NCBI GenBank assembly: GCA_945889015.1
Contig: CAMDBL010000003.1
Span: forward strand, 1-62,664
Direction of reading: 5' to 3'
Length of the DNA: 62,664 nt
Origin: Devosia equisanguinis
GTDB lineage: Bacteria > Pseudomonadota > Alphaproteobacteria > Rhizobiales > Hyphomicrobiaceae
Part shown: positions 61,118-62,664 of the stretch, piece after piece
Layout of the letters: each line of letters starts with the position of its first letter
How positions within the stretch are numbered: the stretch's first letter is position 1
Translations under genes and position numbers: made by a program
The notes under the pieces: generated by a model
Database searches by the model: none
The model's input: only the letters and a program-made list of their open reading frames with translations
Told to the model about the DNA's origin: nothing

Positions 61118-62514
61118 GCGCTCATGTGCCGCTTGATGGCATCGACGAGCGGACGCGCACCATCTCCATAATCCGACCAGGGCGAGCCGCGCGCCAGCAG
61201 TCTCGGCGCAGTCCTGATCGTGAACCTCAGCGGATCGAGCCCGCGGCGCACCTGACGCCAGTCGAGCGGCATCGATACCGGCGCGCCGGGACGGAGTCGT
61301 GGTGACAGCGGCGCAACGGCGGTCGCCGTGCGGTCATTGCGAAGGTAATCGAGGAAGATGCGGCCGGTTCGCAGCCGCTTGGTCATCTTGACGAGATAGC
61401 GATCCGGCTGGTCCTGTGCCATTGCAACGCAGACGGAGCGCGCGAACGCCTTCGCCTCGTCCCAACCGATGGTCTGCCGCTTGTCCGCGCGCAGCGGCGT
61501 CACGACGTGCAGTCCCTTGCCGCCGGTGGTCTTGCAGAATGTCCTGAGACCCAGTGCTTCGAGTCGCTCCCGCAGGGTCAGTGCGGCCGTCACCACCTCG
61601 TCGAAAGCAACGTTTTCGGCAGGATCGAGATCGAACACAAGCCGCCCCGGCGCATCGGGCCTTTGCGGTGCGCAGTTCCAGGGATGCAACTCGACAGCCG
61701 CCAACTGAGCGACAGCGATCAATCCCTCGACCTTGTCGATCTGCAGATAGGGCTTGGGCTCGTCGGCGACTTGCGTCGCAACCAGGTGCCGGGACATGCG
61801 GACCGGAACGTGCCGCTGGAAGAATGTCGGGTGACCGAGGCCATTGGGTGCACGCACGATCGAGCACGGTCGACCAGCGATGTGCCCGATCATCCAAGCG
61901 CCAACGGCTTCGAGGTATCGTGCGAGATCGAACTTGGTGACTGGGTCGCCATGGTCCTCCGGCCAAAGAAGTTTATGCGGATTCGAGATCGCGACACCGA
62001 GCACCGCGTTGCTGTGCTTGGCCTGAGATCTTTGTGGTAGCGGCCGTGAATGTGGCGCAGCGGCCGGCAGGGCGTTTGCTACGTGATCGGGCGAGCCATG
62101 GTAGCGTTCGCCTCCTGCCGTGATCTGGCGCATCGTGCGGCCGGTGGCGACTGAGCGGTCCTTGCGCAACAGCGCGTCGGCATCGCCGGGGCGGGCCCAC
62201 TGGTCCCGATGCTTGATCAGCAACCAATTGATGCGTCCACGCTGTTCCCGATCGCTCTGCATCCGGACGAGAATCCAGCCGCCCTCCAGTTTTTCGCCAG
62301 CCAGGACCAGTTTCAATTCGCCGTCCCGCAAGGCTTGCGAAGCCGGCCGGTTGTCTTGCGGCAGCCAGTAGCCCCGATCCCACAGCATGACGGTCCCGCC
62401 GCCGTATTCTCCTTTGGGTATCGTTCCCTCGAAGTCGCCGTAGTCGAGTGGGTGATCCTCGACCTCGACCGCCAGTCGCTTATCGGTAGGATCAAGCGAT
62501 GGGCCTCGCGTCAC
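61114..62514 (-). CDS. LigD-type PE (truncated) plus POL protein
   Basis: 466 residues from a GTG. The first about 130 residues are the C-terminal part of the LigD 3'-phosphoesterase domain (GPSLDPTDKRLAVEVEDHPLDYGDFEGTIPKGEYGGGT; NWLLIKHRDQWA); the start of that domain, with its catalytic His/Asp/Arg set, is missing. The rest is the primase-polymerase domain (KLLWPEDH; LVFDLDPAENVAFDEV with the metal-binding D-x-D; KTTGGKGLHVV; RTGRIFLDYLRND). The POL domain fills gaps during NHEJ. A TAG precedes the GTG by two codons, and beyond it the sequence is no longer LigD-like. The LIG domain is in the next gene. Confidence 0.8.
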   Translation of the reverse strand: MTRGPSLDPTDKRLAVEVEDHPLDYGDFEGTIPKGEYGGGTVMLWDRGYWLPQDNRPASQALRDGELKLVLAGEKLEGGWILVRMQSDREQRGRINWLLIKHRDQWARPGDADALLRKDRSVATGRTMRQITAGGERYHGSPDHVANALPAAAPHSRPLPQRSQAKHSNAVLGVAISNPHKLLWPEDHGDPVTKFDLARYLEAVGAWMIGHIAGRPCSIVRAPNGLGHPTFFQRHVPVRMSRHLVATQVADEPKPYLQIDKVEGLIAVAQLAAVELHPWNCAPQRPDAPGRLVFDLDPAENVAFDEVVTAALTLRERLEALGLRTFCKTTGGKGLHVVTPLRADKRQTIGWDEAKAFARSVCVAMAQDQPDRYLVKMTKRLRTGRIFLDYLRNDRTATAVAPLSPRLRPGAPVSMPLDWRQVRRGLDPLRFTIRTAPRLLARGSPWSDYGDGARPLVDAIKRHMSA

Positions 62515-62517
62515 TGC

Positions 62518-62664
62518 CTATAGCGCGACAATCTGGATGAGAACGGCGCGTCAATCAGGATGAGACGAGGCGGCCGAGCGAAGTGATGATTGACGCTGGC
62601 CGCGCCATTGGCAAGCGCTTTGATTGACGTTCCGCGTCAATCAGCGTCCGGTTTGTCGGTTTTC
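62518..62664. mobile_element. Repeat-rich end resembling a mobile element terminus (partial)
   Basis: GCGTCAATCA occurs at 62548-62557 and 62634-62643; its reverse complement TGATTGACGC at 62587-62596 and a nine-base form at 62621-62629. The last two copies make a perfect nine-base-pair inverted repeat (62621-62629 / 62635-62643). A second repeat CAATC(T/A)GGATGAGA is at 62529-62542 and 62552-62565. Multiple short repeats are a feature of IS21-type ends. The LigD similarity stops exactly where this begins. The element continues past the window edge, so its class is inferred. Confidence 0.4.

Overview
The window is a 62.7 kb piece of a high-GC alphaproteobacterial chromosome. The order lptC/lptA - lptB - rpoN - hpf - ptsN, the dnaB-alr pair, a LexA-type box of the alphaproteobacterial form GTTC-N7-GTTC, an ECF sigma/NrsF pair and an OpgC homologue all point to Hyphomicrobiales (Bradyrhizobium/Rhodoplanes/Xanthobacteraceae-like). 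No rRNA, tRNA, CRISPR array or complete insertion sequence was seen. The genus call is inference.

Layout. 0.1-4.7 kb: a secreted RTX/cadherin-like protein and a retropepsin-like/RimK-like fusion. 4.7-8.7 kb: a minus-strand three-gene operon for making and transferring an N-acetyl-6-deoxyhexosamine to undecaprenyl phosphate (O-antigen initiation). 8.9-15.8 kb: RNase D, an LptC-LptA fusion, LptB, sigma-54, HPF and PtsN. 15.9-20.8 kb: UppP, a GST, Ndk, a cytochrome P450 and PurN. 20.9-26.7 kb: a ribose-type ABC transporter whose ATPase gene carries an in-frame amber codon, divergent from a 3-hydroxyisobutyrate-dehydrogenase-like gene. 27.2-30.8 kb: an ECF sigma factor, a membrane anti-sigma factor and a convergent subtilase. 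31.1-32.8 kb: XdhC and a MocA-like nucleotidyltransferase. 32.8-37.5 kb: SigF/NrsF with two back-to-back predicted SigF promoters, the second facing a TPR protein, a small membrane protein and OpgC. 37.5-39.7 kb: a NarL-type two-component pair and a 43-residue membrane peptide. 39.8-44.0 kb: a LysR regulator, flavin reductase, Gfo/Idh/MocA oxidoreductase, zeta-type GST and a carboxymuconolactone-decarboxylase-like protein. 44.1-46.4 kb: a long coiled-coil OmpA/BON protein. 46.6-52.3 kb: amine-oxidase/phytoene-desaturase-like oxidoreductase, cupin, TIM-barrel isomerase, Alr and DnaB. 52.4-55.8 kb: a membrane protein, two arsenosugar-type glycosyltransferase family proteins and a Tat-exported metallo-beta-lactamase-fold protein. 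55.9-59.5 kb: a radical SAM protein with a LexA box, an orphan TctC/Bug receptor and a GT-B glycosyltransferase. 60.1-62.5 kb: NHEJ proteins in a rearranged layout (truncated PE plus POL, then a separate LIG gene). The right edge is a repeat-rich stretch that looks like the end of a mobile element.

How genes fit together. Envelope construction dominates: O-antigen initiation, LPS transport (LptC/A/B), UppP, glucan modification (OpgC), an OmpA-type anchor and a secreted RTX protein. Stress control is the second theme: two ECF sigma/anti-sigma pairs, HPF and PtsN next to rpoN, an SOS-type site, and NHEJ. The most promising material for follow-up is the divergent SigF promoter pair and its candidate operon, the LptC-LptA-LptA fusion, the reshuffled LigD locus beside a mobile-element-like end, and the RimK-like protein that has lost its ATP-grasp core.
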